From positions 29,356,931-29,420,930 of the forward strand of contig NC_090128.1 in NCBI RefSeq assembly GCF_040581485.1: DNA of 64,000 nucleotides, given 5' to 3'. Within the stretch, counting starts at the first letter, position 1, and each line of letters begins with the position of its first letter. Below, in pieces: positions 1-14,249 of the stretch. The position numbers were made by a program, and so were the translations under genes. The stretch is from Linepithema humile. Its lineage: Eukaryota > Arthropoda > Insecta > Hymenoptera > Formicidae. Below the pieces are notes generated by a model. The model saw only the letters and a list, made by a program, of their open reading frames with translations. It made no database searches and was not told the origin of the DNA.

Positions 1-1518
1 AAGATATCGTAGAAGAGACGGAATCGAGATCAAAGATCCGATCGTCTGATCAACGGGAATCAAAGATCGATGCCGTGAGTTGGTATGCGCGAGTTCTTAG
101 ATCGCAGGAGCTGAGTATCAATGCCGATAACGATGTTCGGTCTTCAAGCCTTCGTCATATCCAGGACTCGAAGGATGCTGATAATAATCACGATGTTTTA
201 AACAGTCCTCCGGCAACATCGAAATCAGATGATCTGAAGGCCGGAATCGTCGATACTGACGGAAAAAGTGCGCAATCGGATCATCGATACGAATCAACGT
301 TTCTCAATCAAGATCCGCGTATCTTGCAGGCTGCGGGCGCAGTTGTGGAAAATGAAGAAGGAATTTCTATCGCGCTTTCTCGATCAGCAATAGATAGAGA
401 AGTCCGAGAGTCGAACGATGAAGCTGAAGAAAGCTACAGATCTTCGGCCGAAAAGCGAGCGGAGGTCTTTAAATCTGTGGAACGAAATACCGCGGAAGGA
501 CATGCGCAACGATTCGCTGCAGGAATGCAGGAGGACCAGCTCCTTTTTTTTCGCACTGATCGCGAGCGAGCTCAATCTTCCGCGACGAGCACCGCGGAGG
601 CGATCGATGATCATAAAGGTCGACCAGAAGAACGGGATCCTGAACGATGGCGCGAAACGAGCCATGATTGGTTTACGCGATTTTCGAATCAATTGCAAAA
701 TTTTCGAGATTATGATGATAGTATTCGTCATAAAAAAGTTCTTGAAGAATCTGCAAGAATTGCAGAAAGCGAAGAGACAGAAGGATTCAAGGACCCAATT
801 ATCAATCGAGATGAACAAAACGATGAAAATAATAATAAATATAACGATCGAAAAACTGCTCTTCCGATTAATAAGAAAGGCAGATTACGGGATACTTTCT
901 CACAGGATTTAAATAACAGTGTTGAGACTCGAGATCAGAATAACAATGAGGAATCTCCGGACAACGCAAACGCCTTCCAAATTTTGGATTCCATTATTCC
1001 GCCAGATAACAAAAGACGTAAAGTGACACGCGGCGAGGATTCGAAAGATCTGATGGTTTCGAGCAATTTCGTGTGGACGAGTCAGGATCGAGGAATCAAT
1101 AATAGAGCTCTAATTTCGGAATATCGGCCAATTTTCTCGGCGAACAGACGTAAAACATCACGCAACAGTTTATTGAAAAAGAGAAAATCATCGATCGATC
1201 GGCAGAAGAGCGTGCGGGAATATAAAAAAGGGACCGAACAGGCGGGATCCGCGATTCAGAAAGCGAATCGACACGAGACGGTAATCGGTGATCGGCGAAA
1301 GCGATACGCGAATTATTATTCCGCGCAATCGGCCACCCCCATGGCCTACGTGCACATTCAACCGGCGCATCCGGTGACTCCACCCACGAATCGGAAGTGC
1401 GTACGGTGCATGGTTGTTTACAAGCCGTGTCCTTCGCAGCCACGGCCGCCGCCCAGGATCGTGCTTCCTAGTTACAGATACCACGAGCCGGCCACCAAAT
1501 GGCGAGGACTCAAGTACG
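1..1518 (+). CDS. Unrecognised protein, long coding exon, 5' end outside window
   Basis: The frame with codons starting at base 3 is open from the left edge to 1518, about 505 codons, so the exon is partial. I do not recognise the family. The protein is hydrophilic and rich in D/E/K/R/N/S, probably disordered over most of its length. It ends in a distinct segment with an RRKR basic cluster (possible furin-type site), a Cys triplet (CVRC then CP), a proline run (RPPPR) and a YRYHEPATKW motif. A strong donor, G|GTGAGT, sits at 1518/1519 and would end the exon in phase 1. Without splicing, the same frame stops at TGA 1524-1526, and AATAAA at 1700-1705 could serve as a poly(A) signal, so a terminal exon is also possible. 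I chose no start because none is needed within the window. ORFs on the other strand and in other frames here are shadows. The phase would fit the first LanA exon, but the sequence lacks the Cys expected there, so it is probably a separate gene. Confidence 0.6.
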
Positions 1519-4500
1519 GTGAGTGACGTGCTTTGCAACGCAGCGTCGCCGATTTTCTTGGCAAGCAGTTTTAATTAGCTCTGAGCAATTGAACGAATTG
1601 TTTCTGAAATTTATCAGATCATTTTCAGCCGAATACAGAAGCTTTCTGTTCGCGCGCTAATCGACAACAGAACGGTTATTAAATTCTTGATCGCGGTTTA
1701 ATAAATATTTTAAAGGAAATGAATGAGCGGACCTTTCGACGTTCGTAAGAAGAATCGATTCTGTAATAGCTAAGCTTTGCCGCCATAAATAACCGACAGC
1801 ATCGCAGCATAGAGATTCTCTGACTAATTTCCCGGTAGAGCACATTAATCATTTGCATCGTAATGCAATATCGTTAAGCGTTTCCACGCCCCTGATTCGT
1901 CATTCAGTTCGGACTATCTCGCGCCGAGGTCATCGCAATTAACAGAATCGATCGGGATTCATCGATGAAGCATAAGAGAGCAAAATCCGTGAGTGATTCA
2001 ACTTTCCGAAAGTGTAATATTACAATTCTCTTCAATTATTCAGTCGTATGATTTGCAATGCGAACTTGTTGGCAGCCACATTAGTTATCCGTTCCGACTT
2101 CCGAGTGCGGAATGTTTCCTCCTTCGCTGTTGCCTCTTCAGACACTTGACCTTCGACCTTCAATGAGATCAGGAACTCGAAGAGCACGGATGTGGCTCAT
2201 TAACTGAGCATCGCTCGAAGTTTCGCGCGGCATAAACAGCGACGTAATAAATCGTAATCAACGCAAGAGGAAAGATAGGTTGGGAAGAGATGGTGATATA
2301 CTAGTGCAATGCATTGCTACAACACTGGGACGCCGTGTCTCTATTTGCGATCGCAAATCTGGAAACGTGTATTGATCAATAATACAAAATTTTGTAGAAA
2401 TTATACGTAAAATCCGATCGTATGTATTTGTGCATCAAAGTAACAATAAAGGATTTGTAAAATGTCATTATATTTGCATGTAGAAAAATGTGCACTGTCG
2501 GCACAAAAGTTCTCCAACGCGAGAGAAGATCTCTTCTGTTTGGAGACTTATCAGGACAGATATCTCGTAAGAAAGGCATTTTACAGTTTACACAAACGTT
2601 TCGTGTTAACATTTACACTGATAAATACTGCAAATATTGAATCACGTAGGAAGACATTTCCATGCGGAGTGTATTTGCGCGTTTTACTTTTGCACATTTC
2701 TGCTCCATTTTAGCAATCTTACAAGCGAACTCGTAACTATAACTTTCGAGATAACTATTCCTTCCGAGGGCTATCCGAGAGAAGACATTTGCAAGTCAAC
2801 GGTTCATATTTAACATTTATCTTTTTGTTACGTAATAAAAAAATACAATAACTTTTACATTTAAAAAAACATTGGTAAAACTTTTCTTGTGCATGCGGCA
2901 AAAATTTATTGATCATTTAAAAGATATCTACAGATGTAGAGCTCTATGCGAAATGCATCTCCCCTTCCAAAATGTACAAACTGATTAATTTCAGATTGAC
3001 ACGGTAAATTGCTCGATATAAACGCGCATGAATAAATATCCGCGGGGTGACGCTCGATAATCAAGCTCGATTACACACATGCGAGATTAATCAATTTTAT
3101 TACGGAAGGCATGAATCGTGTCCTGTGACATTGGGCGTCGTTACAAAGTTACGAGCCACGTTCAACTCCGGGGTTCGACGCATCCCGGCGACGGTGCAAA
3201 AACGATGGTGCTTAAACCGGCCCCGATGCTCTCGCGACGATCCTGTAATCGCGCGTGGAAATGCTCGCTCGCAGGGTGGCCTGAACGTAGATCTCGGTGT
3301 CGACGCGCGCCAGATCGCGCGGTGCGCGCGTTTTAATCACCGTCATCCTCGTCCAATATCCATTAAATTTCTCGGTCGAATTGCACGATCCCACCGTCGT
3401 ATCGCGTGAATATTTCATCGGACGACGCGGCGACTTTTCCCGCGATTTTATTGCTCAGAATACAAAACGCTGAAGGAGCACAATTAAGGCGGTTGAATCT
3501 AAAATCTTTATATTTATCGGTACTATATATTTATAAATTTTTATTACACTTCATAAATTGTAGAATTTTTTTATTTACGGAATAGACAATGTTTTATCGC
3601 AAAAGTTAAAATTTTATATGTACATACAATCCATGTAGAAAATATGAGTAACGAATTTTTGCATAACACTGTCAAAGAATTAATAAATTCATTAATGTCA
3701 TTTTATTCCACATTAACAGCCACGTCGGAGACAGAAAAAAGAACTGTCGTGCGCGTAGCTGCGAATTTTTTATCATGGCGTGAAATTTCAATTTTACTCT
3801 GTCGTTCACCTTAGATTAGCGATTTTGCTCGCAGTTCGTCTGCGCAAATCTGGGGCGTGTGTGCGTGAAGATCGGTAATCGTGCGTGGAAAAGTGCGCCA
3901 GGGTGGGCGCGAGAGCACACCAACGCGATCGGCCTTCGTGTGACGGCGCCATAAACGCACACTTCCTCGCGCGAACATGTTCGCACATTTTATTAGCATT
4001 CTGATTAATATTCTGAATCGGAATCTCTTTCCATTATGTATGTGCATTTAATACGGCGATTCAGAAAATTCTCGGAAATCACAAGAAATAACATGTTTTT
4101 AGAAAACAAAATTGATTTCTTTAATCTAATCTGTACATAGAAATTCTAAAAAATTAATAAAAAAGTGCCGTTTAGTTTTATTATATATTTATTTATCGAA
4201 ATAATATTAAGATACGACAAGGATTTCAGATTAAATTCTAACATACAATTAATTTTTAAATAATAACGCTCGAGAGCTCGTGGTTTGTAGAGCGTTTCGT
4301 ACGTAAATCAATCGGCGAAAAATGTTTCCTCTTATTGAGTCCCATAAGAATGATTACGTAACACCACAGGAACACTAAGCCTGTAACACATATCGGCACC
4401 GCTCAAGCAGATTAATGTCATTGCAATGTGTCAACTACACCCGTTCGCCCTCGAGCAAAAATAAGACGGTTTTAATGCGACAATCGCGAAGGTGTTCTCT

Positions 4501-5132
4501 CTCTCTCGGTCTAATCTCTTTCGTCACGGGGATTACATTTAATTAACAGGAGTTACATTGCATCTTTACGAACGTAAAATCACGTAACTATCGTATATGC
4601 AAATCTAACATTATGTCGCAAGGTACAGTTTCATAGAGTCGATCAATTATTTTTAAGGATCAAATAAGCAGAGTGCAGAACACACACATGTTATACAAAC
4701 ACTTTTGACTGACGTAACGCGCGCAACACTTCATGAATTCTGTCTCTTTCTTTGCTGAAGAAAATTACCGAGCAAATTTCCTGAGGGAGATTGAGAAGAT
4801 TTATCAACCCCCCCCCCGCCGCCGCTCCCCCCTCTTCGTCTTTCTCTTTATCTAGAAATATCATCTCACATATCGACCGGAACTCATACAAATCGCCATA
4901 GCTGCGATAAAGAAGCGTAAGGGACGTTTCAATCCGGCGGCACCGCGTTCCTTCTCTCGTTGCCCGGCCGTCAGGACGTCAACCGCGCGAGACGCGCGCG
5001 ATAAGAGTAATTTACAACGAGATATAGCAACCCCCTGCAGCTCCCCGCCGAGAAGTTGCTTCTCGCCCTTATTTACTCTTATTTTCGTGCGCTGTAACTC
5101 ATCGCATGGGTTTACTTAAACGCGCGCGCGCA

Positions 5133-5178
5133 GCACGCATGCACGCACGCATGCATGCATGCATGCACGCACGCACGC
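5133..5178. repeat. Alternating purine-pyrimidine tract (GCAC/GCAT)
   Basis: A run of about 46 bases alternates purine and pyrimidine, built from GCAC and GCAT tetramers, and directly follows a CG dinucleotide run from 5121. Such tracts can adopt left-handed Z-DNA under supercoiling. It is also a variable simple repeat. Confidence 0.85.
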
Positions 5179-6503
5179 GGATCAAAGGTCTGAAGACGCG
5201 TCTTACTCCTGCTCGTTCCCGCGATGATCCTTCGTGGTGATGCTTCGCCTAAGCGAGATTGCCTTTGTACCCTTTCGAGCGAAACGACTCGCGCGATACA
5301 GTGCTTCCCAGTGGAGATAAAATTTTTCGAGTAGAGCAGTGCTTCGGGTTATATATATGCGGAATGCACATTCGGGAAAGAAACGTATAACAATGACGCC
5401 GTTGTGTTCGCGAAAGGATTCGCATCGCCGACTCACCTTTAAGGATGGTTTAGTTACTAAGAATTATTGAAAAGAGATTGTATAAAGGGACCACGTTTCT
5501 AAAATTATAATAGGAAATTTAAATTCAATGCTGTGTGCCAGTTTTTATTCGATAAATATTTCTCTTGGAAATTTTCTGACAAAGAGAATTTCATGTATTC
5601 TTTGACATCCATCAAGAGTGAGCCGTCCACGTTCTACATTTTCGTGTGCGCTTGTGCACATCTTCAACTTCATCATCGTCATCTTCGTACTGCAGACAAC
5701 GGTTTTTGCTTTGCAGCGATCTCATCCCTTTATGTCATAATACAATATCGTTTGGTAACATCATTTTTGTTACCGTTCGATCTCGCATAAAAAAATTGCG
5801 GAAGAGTTTGCAATTAGTCGCAGATGTTTTTACCTGGCCAAGAATTTCAGCGAAAAGTTTTACGGGATCACCGTAAATGGGTGGTCCAACTCGAAACTTT
5901 TAAATCGAAGTCGATAAAAATAAAAATTTTTAAAAAACAAGAAAACTAAAAATTAAAGTCTGTAAATTACAAGCCGATATTCTGAGAAACCAAAATTCTA
6001 CAAATTGATAGATTGAATGTCTATAAACTTGTGAGATTATAAGTAATCGGCTAACTATAAAATAGAATTCACGGGATTCACAAAGAATTTATATGATTAA
6101 ACATTGATAAATTCGTATAAAAAACCGATAATATATTTTATTATCAGTTTATACGCGAAAAGTCAATCGTCACGATGGCTCTCAGTCCTGGCGAACACTT
6201 GGTGTAAATTCAATTCGGTACTCCAGTAAAGTAGCGTGCTAAACCGCATTTTCCTCGGATTAATCATCTATTACCGTATCTCGCGTATCGAAGTCTGCTC
6301 ATCGCGGCTCGTAAATCCTCTTTCTCTCGATTCATTTTTAACTCATTACAACACCCTCTAATCTCGTTCCGAACACGAGACAAGAATAAAGCGAATTAAG
6401 ACAAGCGTCGTTAAATACTTTAAGCCGGGCAAGTGCGACATCTTAATAATCGTTATTATGACGCCGATATTTGATCGAATCTAATTAACCTTGCAAGATT
6501 GGA

Positions 6504-6529
6504 TGTGTGTGTGTGTGTGTGTGTGTGTG
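6504..6529. repeat. (TG)13 microsatellite
   Basis: A perfect TG dinucleotide run of 13 units in AT-rich flanking sequence. Confidence 0.95.
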
Positions 6530-6739
6530 ATACCGTGTTTCTACCACGCTGTTAGGATAACAATTGCTGACGTCAAACATCGTATTGAATCTCGAAATTG
6601 ACATTAATAAAAACACCAAATTAAAAATTTACACATTTTGCACGTTTTGTAAGACAAATATTAAGTCGCGATAATATTAATTAGCCGAGTATCTGGCGAT
6701 ATCCTCGAAGGCTTGAAACCCTTGGCGAGGAAGAACAAT

Positions 6740-7130
6740 CGAATCACATGCACGAAAGTCGTGCGAAGAGGCAAGAAAAGAGGCGGGATGTGTCTTCTCG
6801 TTTTCTGTCTCTTCCTCCCCTCGCCGGCACCGAGATACAATGCATCGCGAGTAGGGTGATGCAGCGCGCCCGCGGCGATGCACCGCGCGCTCGGCTCGGT
6901 CGCGCGCGCGCACGCGGCAGCTTTGAACTGTATCCCGCGCGCCGGCCGGAGCGTGTAGGCATATATCTCGCGATATCTCGCCGGCAGTCGTGTCCGGCCA
7001 AACACGAGAAGGCGAACTTCCTTCCTGCTCGAGCCGGCCTCCGCCGCGTGGCATTCTGCATCGTGCTCGTTACAGCGCGCTGTTTGCGCTACGTGATTCC
7101 TGATCGACTCGTTTACAAGACCTCGTAGTC
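6740..7130. other. CpG-dense, GC-rich island
   Basis: This segment is strikingly rich in CpG and GC (many CGCG runs, for example around 6,865-6,955) compared with its AT-rich surroundings. Long ORFs open on both strands at once, as expected from a lack of AT-rich stop codons rather than coding. It could be an unmethylated regulatory island or a promoter of an unseen transcript. No TATA box or adjacent coding exon was recognised. Confidence 0.5.
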
Positions 7131-10100
7131 TATACAATTTTACATCGTACCACCCCCCCGCCCGCCCTATGTTTATCAGATCGCAACGTGACTGACGTTG
7201 AGCGACGTAATTATAAATAATAGTCGCATTGCTTATCGCGTCTTGCAGATAGCTTCGTGTGCAAACGCGCGAAAGGGCGATTTTTAACCGATATTGGAAA
7301 GGAATTTAGATCACAATCGTACACATCGAAAACTACATGATACACTAGGAAAAACAGAAATATGTCGCACAACTTATCAAATAGTAGATGCTCGTCCCAG
7401 AAGTATATTTATATCGTCATATATGTAAATCTAATATTAAATTATCATTAAATTAATTCAAATTTTGTTATTTTAGTATTATGTACATTTCTGAAAGCTA
7501 GCTAAAATTTCAAAAATAACAAAGAAGAGTTTGTAACTATTACTGTACGTATTTGTAATTATTATTCGGTTATTATATCTAAATGAAAGGGTGAGAAATT
7601 TTAATTCTGTCAACTGAGATAGCGCACTAAAGGTTAACGATTCTGTACAGTTAAAGTGCGTGCGTGAAATTGTTTTCGCGAGCGGAAGCAATTTTACTAG
7701 CCGTCGGCGAAATGCGAATTGATATGTTTAACGCGGAATAAAAAATACCATTATCTCGTGAATTATACGTATTGCTTTAAATTCTGCGGTGAAACTGATA
7801 CCGATATCAACAAAACGGCGTCGTGCTCTAATCGCCGTATCGTATTTTGCTTGTGATGTCCATGATAGTTGACAAGTAAATTACGGTTTTACTTGGGGTT
7901 TATAATAATTGATGAGGCAAGAGCTAATAAAGACGCTGTCATGTTTTTTTCGATCTTCGCGGAAACTGTAATAAGTAACAGCGTTGAGCGTAAAATTGCC
8001 GACAGTAGCGTGTCCTACGGCAACAGCTCGTGTTACCGCAGCGCTAAATTCCTTCGCTTTATTACTATATTTGCGCGGAACGATTAATTGTATCATTTCC
8101 ATTTTCGTACTGTTACACACTATTCCGGTGGTCATTGCAATTTTCTATACGCGCAAAACAGGAAGCGCATCCGAACAAATCATTTTTATTTTGAATACAA
8201 ATAAACGCGTGTCCAGAGAACGAGTGCTTCCGGTATTATTGTCTCAATTTTTTCGTCATTTTCCGTCGATATGCGATAATTATATCTCGGCGTAGCGGCA
8301 GCGGCGAAGAACTCGCTTCGCTCCGCGTAGCGATTTTCTACAACGAGCGCAGTAATCCGTCTGTGTACATAACGACCGATCAGCAGGTTCGTGCGCATCC
8401 CTACGTGATGCCTCGTCGGTTGGGTCCCGATCGGAGGATCCGCTGGCCATACGTGGTTATTATTCAATAACAGGTGTAGCGCGAAAGGGCCGATGGGGTC
8501 TCTAATCCGCCTGCGCGCGAAGCAAACAAAACGGATAGATGCACCACCGGATACTGCGCGGCCGGGTATTACCGGGTTTGATACATACGTGAGCTCGTAA
8601 CTACGTCGTTATGCGGCTTGAGTTGTACTCGCTATTGCGCCCGCGAGAGAGACGCATGTCGGGCGTAGGCGCACGATCGGACCGGACTTGGCGTGTGATA
8701 ACGAATGGCTAAGGTGCGCGTGCATTCGCGCCAACTCCTCTTGCATCATTGTTCGCGATAAGGCAGAACCTTATCGGAGAATAATTGCGTGCGCGACGAT
8801 AAATAAGTAGTGGATTAAAAAAGTGCTAACGAAAAGAGGAATAATTGTACTCGCTACAATCTATTTAAAGGATTAATTCGCGTTCCTTTTACTAATAGCC
8901 ACGTGAATGCGATTAAAATTATTCGCCCTTCTACATTTATAATAATTTCTTTGCCACAACTAAAAATAAATTCTAGGGTGGGATAATTATAACTTAAAGC
9001 GGCTGTTTCGTACGTATAAATAATGTCTCCGGAATATATAGACGCGGACTTATAATTCCTACGAGCTTCCTACTGCGTTTGAACGCAGCAAATCGCCGTG
9101 AGTAAACGTAATTAAACGTTCGCGATTAAATAATATTGCGTACGAGCGCAGCGTGAACGCGTTAAAGTAATTTCGAAATGGCGCGGATAGACAGCGAACT
9201 AGTGGTCGCCAATTAATTATCTTATCGGCGATTCACACGTTGATGGAAAATCGAGCCAGCTCGCGCAGCCGCGCGATATCTGATCGCGACGACTGTCATT
9301 AGGTGAGTGCGTTCCTCATTTATAAGAAAACCGCACCGACTCAGCGCGCTCGCTCGTCCCTTTTCTCTCCCGTTAACGTAATTTTTGTTGACGCGCACGT
9401 AAGATAAGATATACTGCGACATTTAATGAAGCGCATTCAATGCGAATTTACTCCGCGACTTCGACATTCACAGATTAATCGTACCGGAATTTTTTTTTTT
9501 ATTATCGTAAACGTGACTGATTTCGAAACTGATATCATCGGCGCGAGAGACACGGGCCTCCTTCCGAGAAGAACGGAAGTAGATTGCAATATTATCTTTA
9601 GACGGAAGAAAATTGTAATATTATCTTATCTTTTGGTTCAACGTTACACACCGCGGAATTGATATCAGTGCTAAATTTATCTCTTTTCCAGCATTTAATA
9701 TGATTGCACGGCACTTTTCAAATCTTCCCAACTCATTAAAATCGCTCCTTCGTGCCGCATTCCTCGGCGTGCGGCCGCGGCGTAGACAAACGGATCGCGC
9801 AATTGCCTTGCGGTATTTAATCGGCCCGAGCGAAGCGGCGAACCTTGACCCTTCACAATGCAGAAAGTCGGGAAGGGAAGCCCCTCTGGTCGCGCGAAGC
9901 GAGAGAAGAGACCGGGCTTCGCGATGGGAAACGGCGAGCGTCTCTTTACGCTCGTCGGGCTACCCACGCGGCGGTGTTTTCTCATAAATCGCAATTTAGG
10001 CAGCGGTCTCGTGGAAACCCGCACGTCCGGTTAGGCGTATAATGCGAAACGGTGACTCTCCGGTAATAACACGGTGCGGACAGGTGTGCGGTGCATTATG

Positions 10101-12764
10101 AGATTATGAGAAATTACATTTGTACCTGAGCGCGCGCACCCTCGACCGTGTAATTATCGAGGAATGCTATTTCGAGGAGGCACCGCCGCGATAAGCGCGC
10201 GCGCGGATGTTCTCTCCTCCAATTGACATTATAATAAGCATTCTGCAAAGCGCGCCTCCGATCCAACACTTTTTCTTAAACTAAGTTCGTGATTAATTTG
10301 CGGGCGGATGTGCGGTTGTAAAATTATTCTGCGTTTATGCGCAATCATTCGCAAGGATATTTGCGAGTGCACTTTTTGAAGAAATATCGTAACACTTATT
10401 GCTTGTGTAATGTAATAATTCGATACCTCTCGTACTATCTTAATCGATCTGTTTAAAAATGTGTGTAATAATGCATTTCAAGATAATGCTATTGCAAAAT
10501 CATAATGATCAGATTATACAGATACGTATAAGTATCCAAATCCAACTCTTTAATTACACACAATCGCGGCATATATACACATGCCGATCTCATGCAAATC
10601 AATAAATGTTACGGGACGTAACTTTCCCTGATTACGCGTGTCTACGAGATCCATTATCGATACTCGGCAACCCGCGTTTAACCCGCGCTGACGAAACCAT
10701 CACACGAATTCTTACTCACGCTTTCAATTTTCCGCGTCTATATTTTAGTAGGGGAAAAGTCACGACCTGTGATCCGCCGTGACTTCCAATAGGCCGTAAT
10801 TATTTTTCCTGAATACACTTTTGAATAATCTAGAAACATTCACTGATGCAATTAACTGCGAAGAAGTTGAACATTCCGTCGTAAATAGAACCGTAATCGC
10901 CCTAATGTGGCATATGTAATACACTGCCCTCGCACGGCGAGTGTAGTAACGCAATTATCTCTCGTTTTCGCACATTACGAATATTCGTAGCGCACGTGCA
11001 ACGTTTACATACCGGCCATTTTTTCGGAGCCCGCTTATCCGCGATCTTCGCCGTGCGCCCTGCGTACATCGATCGCCGTAATTCGAAATTACAGGCGGTT
11101 AAAATACCTACATGCAGCGCGCGCATGCATAATCACGGCAGCGGTCGTCGGGATGCAATCCGCCGCGGGTACGAGTAGAGAGCGCACCTCTGCCGCACAC
11201 CTTCATTAAATCTCTCGTTGCACGAATTTCGGGGATTTCCGTTTCCACAGGCGGTTCCCCCAATTCACGTATCTGCTCTGCGGATAATCGTCCCTTCTCG
11301 AAGGGTATTCGGTGTAAATCAAATTGAACACGCGGCGCTCATAAATTATACTCGGAATGTCGATTAAATAATCTCCCGTTCGGCCGATTATCTCTTGCCA
11401 TTCTCATGTATTATCACGTTTAACGGCAAGTCGAACAATTTGCACCCGATATAAGTTTTCGCCGTTGTTTATTCCGGGAGATGCACTGATAACGTTGCGC
11501 GATCATTGCGTTGTCGATTGTAAATTGTCTAAAGTGGTCTTGACGATAATTGACACGTAGAAGTCGTATTTAACGCCGTTACAAAATACAAAGGCAGAAC
11601 GTAAATATAGAAGGATAACTGGACTGAGCGAAATTAACGATCAAATACTTTGTTAGCGCAATGATAAGTAATGATCTTTTTCCGCGAAAGCACGTCGATT
11701 ATATCGCTAAGATGGTGTCTTGGCACTTCGAGGCTAAATGGATTCGCGGTAGTTTGCCGAAGCGTAACACCATAGCTGTCAGTTCGACCGAATATAAATT
11801 TAATAAAGTTGTATATTAACGAGATGCAGAAAGAGGTGGAGGAGGAGGAGGAGGGGAAGTTATTGGGATTGCGAACTTAAATTACGGGCGGAACCACAGC
11901 GGCTTAAAGTTACAACAGCGTCTCGTAAATCGACCGCGACCACGAGGAATTAAATTACCCATTACGACTAGAGTCGTAATTTCTTCTCGCTCGGTGAAAT
12001 TGATCCGATTGCGAGCAAGCGTGACCATTTCTGTTTGCGAAGTGACGAAGGATGTGTGGAAATGTATTGTATAATTAATGAGAACCCGAGACTTGTCAAT
12101 TTCCGTCGTTCTTTATCGCGAAATTGCATCTGCGAAAGGCAAGTATACTTTTCAGCGCATTAATCGGCGCTAAGAATAAAAATATCGCTCGACAAATGTA
12201 GCGCAGATTAAAATTACACCTCACCAAGATGATAAATCACACTTCAATCCGAATATGTAAAATTTGCGCGATTTTGTTGAATGAAACCTACTATTTTTAG
12301 CAACAGTTTGCGATGTCTGTCCTTCGTGGAATTCCATTTTACCTGGAATCCCGGTTCTCTACGCGGCGACATTCCAGAACACGTCGCGTATAAAGTTTAC
12401 GCTGACGCGCGACGAAGCTTATCGGCGGTTACGTGACTTTTTCGCGAAACGCAGGCGACGACCACCCTTAAATCGCGCGGCGCCGGCAAATGTCGCGCTT
12501 TTAAATTGATTAAGGAGTCGGCACGCGCTCGATCGCGGTGCATCTATCACGTCGTCAAAGTGCACGCGCATGAGTCACGAGTTCAAACGGTTCGCGAGGA
12601 TCTCCGATTCTCGCAATTGGGTCATCAGATGCAATTACATGCGATAAACAACGGCAAGAGACGGGCGGCGCGCGGCGCACATTTGCGCCAACTGCGAGAG
12701 ATGCATCTTTCGCGTATTCGAGATGCAATTATTCATCGCGTATCGTAAATCCCGACGACGCGAG

Positions 12765-12782
12765 CGCGTATGTACATACGCG
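12765..12782. repeat. Perfect 18-bp palindrome
   Basis: CGCGTATGTACATACGCG reads identically on both strands. It could be a dimeric protein-binding site or a chance cruciform. No gene is adjacent. Confidence 0.9.
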
Positions 12783-13896
12783 AGAGCGAAAGCGGTACGC
12801 TTTTGATGAATATTGACGCCGACAGTTGATTATGATGAAACACGTCGGTAGCAAATTACGTCTCAATGTATAAACATAAAACTGGCAAACACTTTATGAA
12901 AATGTTTCCTTCTAAACAAAATGATTTATTTGCGAATCGTAAAAAACGAATCAATTAATATCTGACAGAGAGCTTGAGTCTAAAATAAAAATTGGAAATA
13001 TATGATATCTGGAAAATTTTAATAAATTTTTGTGAATTTTTTCTGCGATTTTTTACGAATAAGAACTGAATTCTGTAATTTGAAAGTAAAAAAGTAAATA
13101 TTCTAAACTATAAAAATCTGCATAATAAATATTTGAAAAGAAAATTTGAGTTCAAAAATGTTCTCCTAAAAATCGAAGTAGTAATAAATACACAGCACAC
13201 CTTTGCCTTTCCACGTATTATTCTAGCGCTTTGAGGATTGCGTCATCAAAGAGTCCAACATTCAAATCTCCTTGCTTAATCTTCTATTTCAAACGGTGCG
13301 GATTAGCTCGGTAGGCCGTTAAATCAGATTCTCTTTGGACAGTTATGTTTATCAACACAGATTTATCAAACAGATTTATCGCAGAGCCCCACAGGCGTAA
13401 AAAGAGCTCACAATTAACCGTGCATGAGGGGATTTTTGAAATCTTGTTGCGAGAACGTCCAAATAAATAAATAATCATTACGAAAATATTACTTTCATTC
13501 ATACTTTTTGCTGTATCAACAGCACAGCGCCGCTGGAAGGAATTCTGCTTAAGAAATCAGCGACATTTGAAGCGTGTCTTAATTAGAACCGCGCGGTGTC
13601 CTTCTGCGAGCACAGAATAGCACCGCGTTCTTTTTTAATCGCACTCCGGCTAAATAGCTGATTCACGGCCGACCATCCTTATCCCGACGTAAGACGCAAG
13701 CGCTCGCTAAAAGAGTGAGGCCGGCCTGTGGCTAATAAGCGGCTGAAATTAATTAAGATTAGAGGAAGGGATAAAAGTGCGGCACGGCAAATCGCTAAGA
13801 ATTACTGCGCGCGAGGATCACGTATATAAACTACGCGTACGTATATCGCATGAAAACGATGCCACGTAACGATACGGTGAGCGTAGGATAGCAGGC

Positions 13897-13909
13897 GGGG
13901 GGGGGGGGG
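13897..13909. repeat. Poly-G run
   Basis: Thirteen consecutive G residues. This is a simple repeat and a likely place for sequencing length error. Confidence 0.95.
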
Positions 13910-14226
13910 TGCAGTATCGGACGGGCGCGAGAAAGGATCTCCGCGTCATTCCCGCAGGATAAATGCAGGGAATCGGCCAATTAGGAATGATGTATTACAG
14001 CCAACTCCGATAATTATGGCGCCACGGCTCAGATCGCGCGATTCATTTTAATTCAATCATATCGAGAGCGCGCTTCCAGACGCCTCGAGGTATATTTAAC
14101 GCGTGCGCGAGCCTATGTCGAAGAGGCTAGTTTCATTCGAGCTGTATGAAACTATTTGTTCAAGGCCGCGGACACGGAACGTTCTCAGTAATAGCATTAA
14201 GACATTTGAATTCATGATCTCAGCTC

Positions 14227-14249
14227 TATATATATATATATATATATAT
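14227..14249. repeat. (TA)n microsatellite
   Basis: About 11 perfect TA units. ORFs with a YIYIYI run across this point are produced by the repeat and are not genes. Confidence 0.95.

Larger units (their letters stand above)
1519..6739. other. Non-coding stretch, intron or intergenic
   Basis: No coding exon could be supported on either strand. Short ORFs here have no recognisable domains and no convincing splice context. The stretch alternates AT-rich segments with CpG-containing patches (around 3.1-3.4 kb and 4.9-5.2 kb), and holds a C-rich run near 4,808-4,830 and the alternating purine-pyrimidine tract and TG microsatellite listed separately. Confidence 0.6.

Noticed and set aside
1188..1538. 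Minus-strand ORFs of 115-116 codons opposite the left-edge exon
   Set aside because: They are antisense to a much longer frame open to the window edge and have no domain.
3165..3195. tRNA T-arm-like GGGTTCGACGC
   Set aside because: The loop is too long for a T arm and no matching D or anticodon arms are nearby.
6661..7137. Overlapping ORFs of 105-158 codons on both strands
   Set aside because: They come from a CpG-rich segment with few stop codons; no domain and composition dominated by Arg and Ala.
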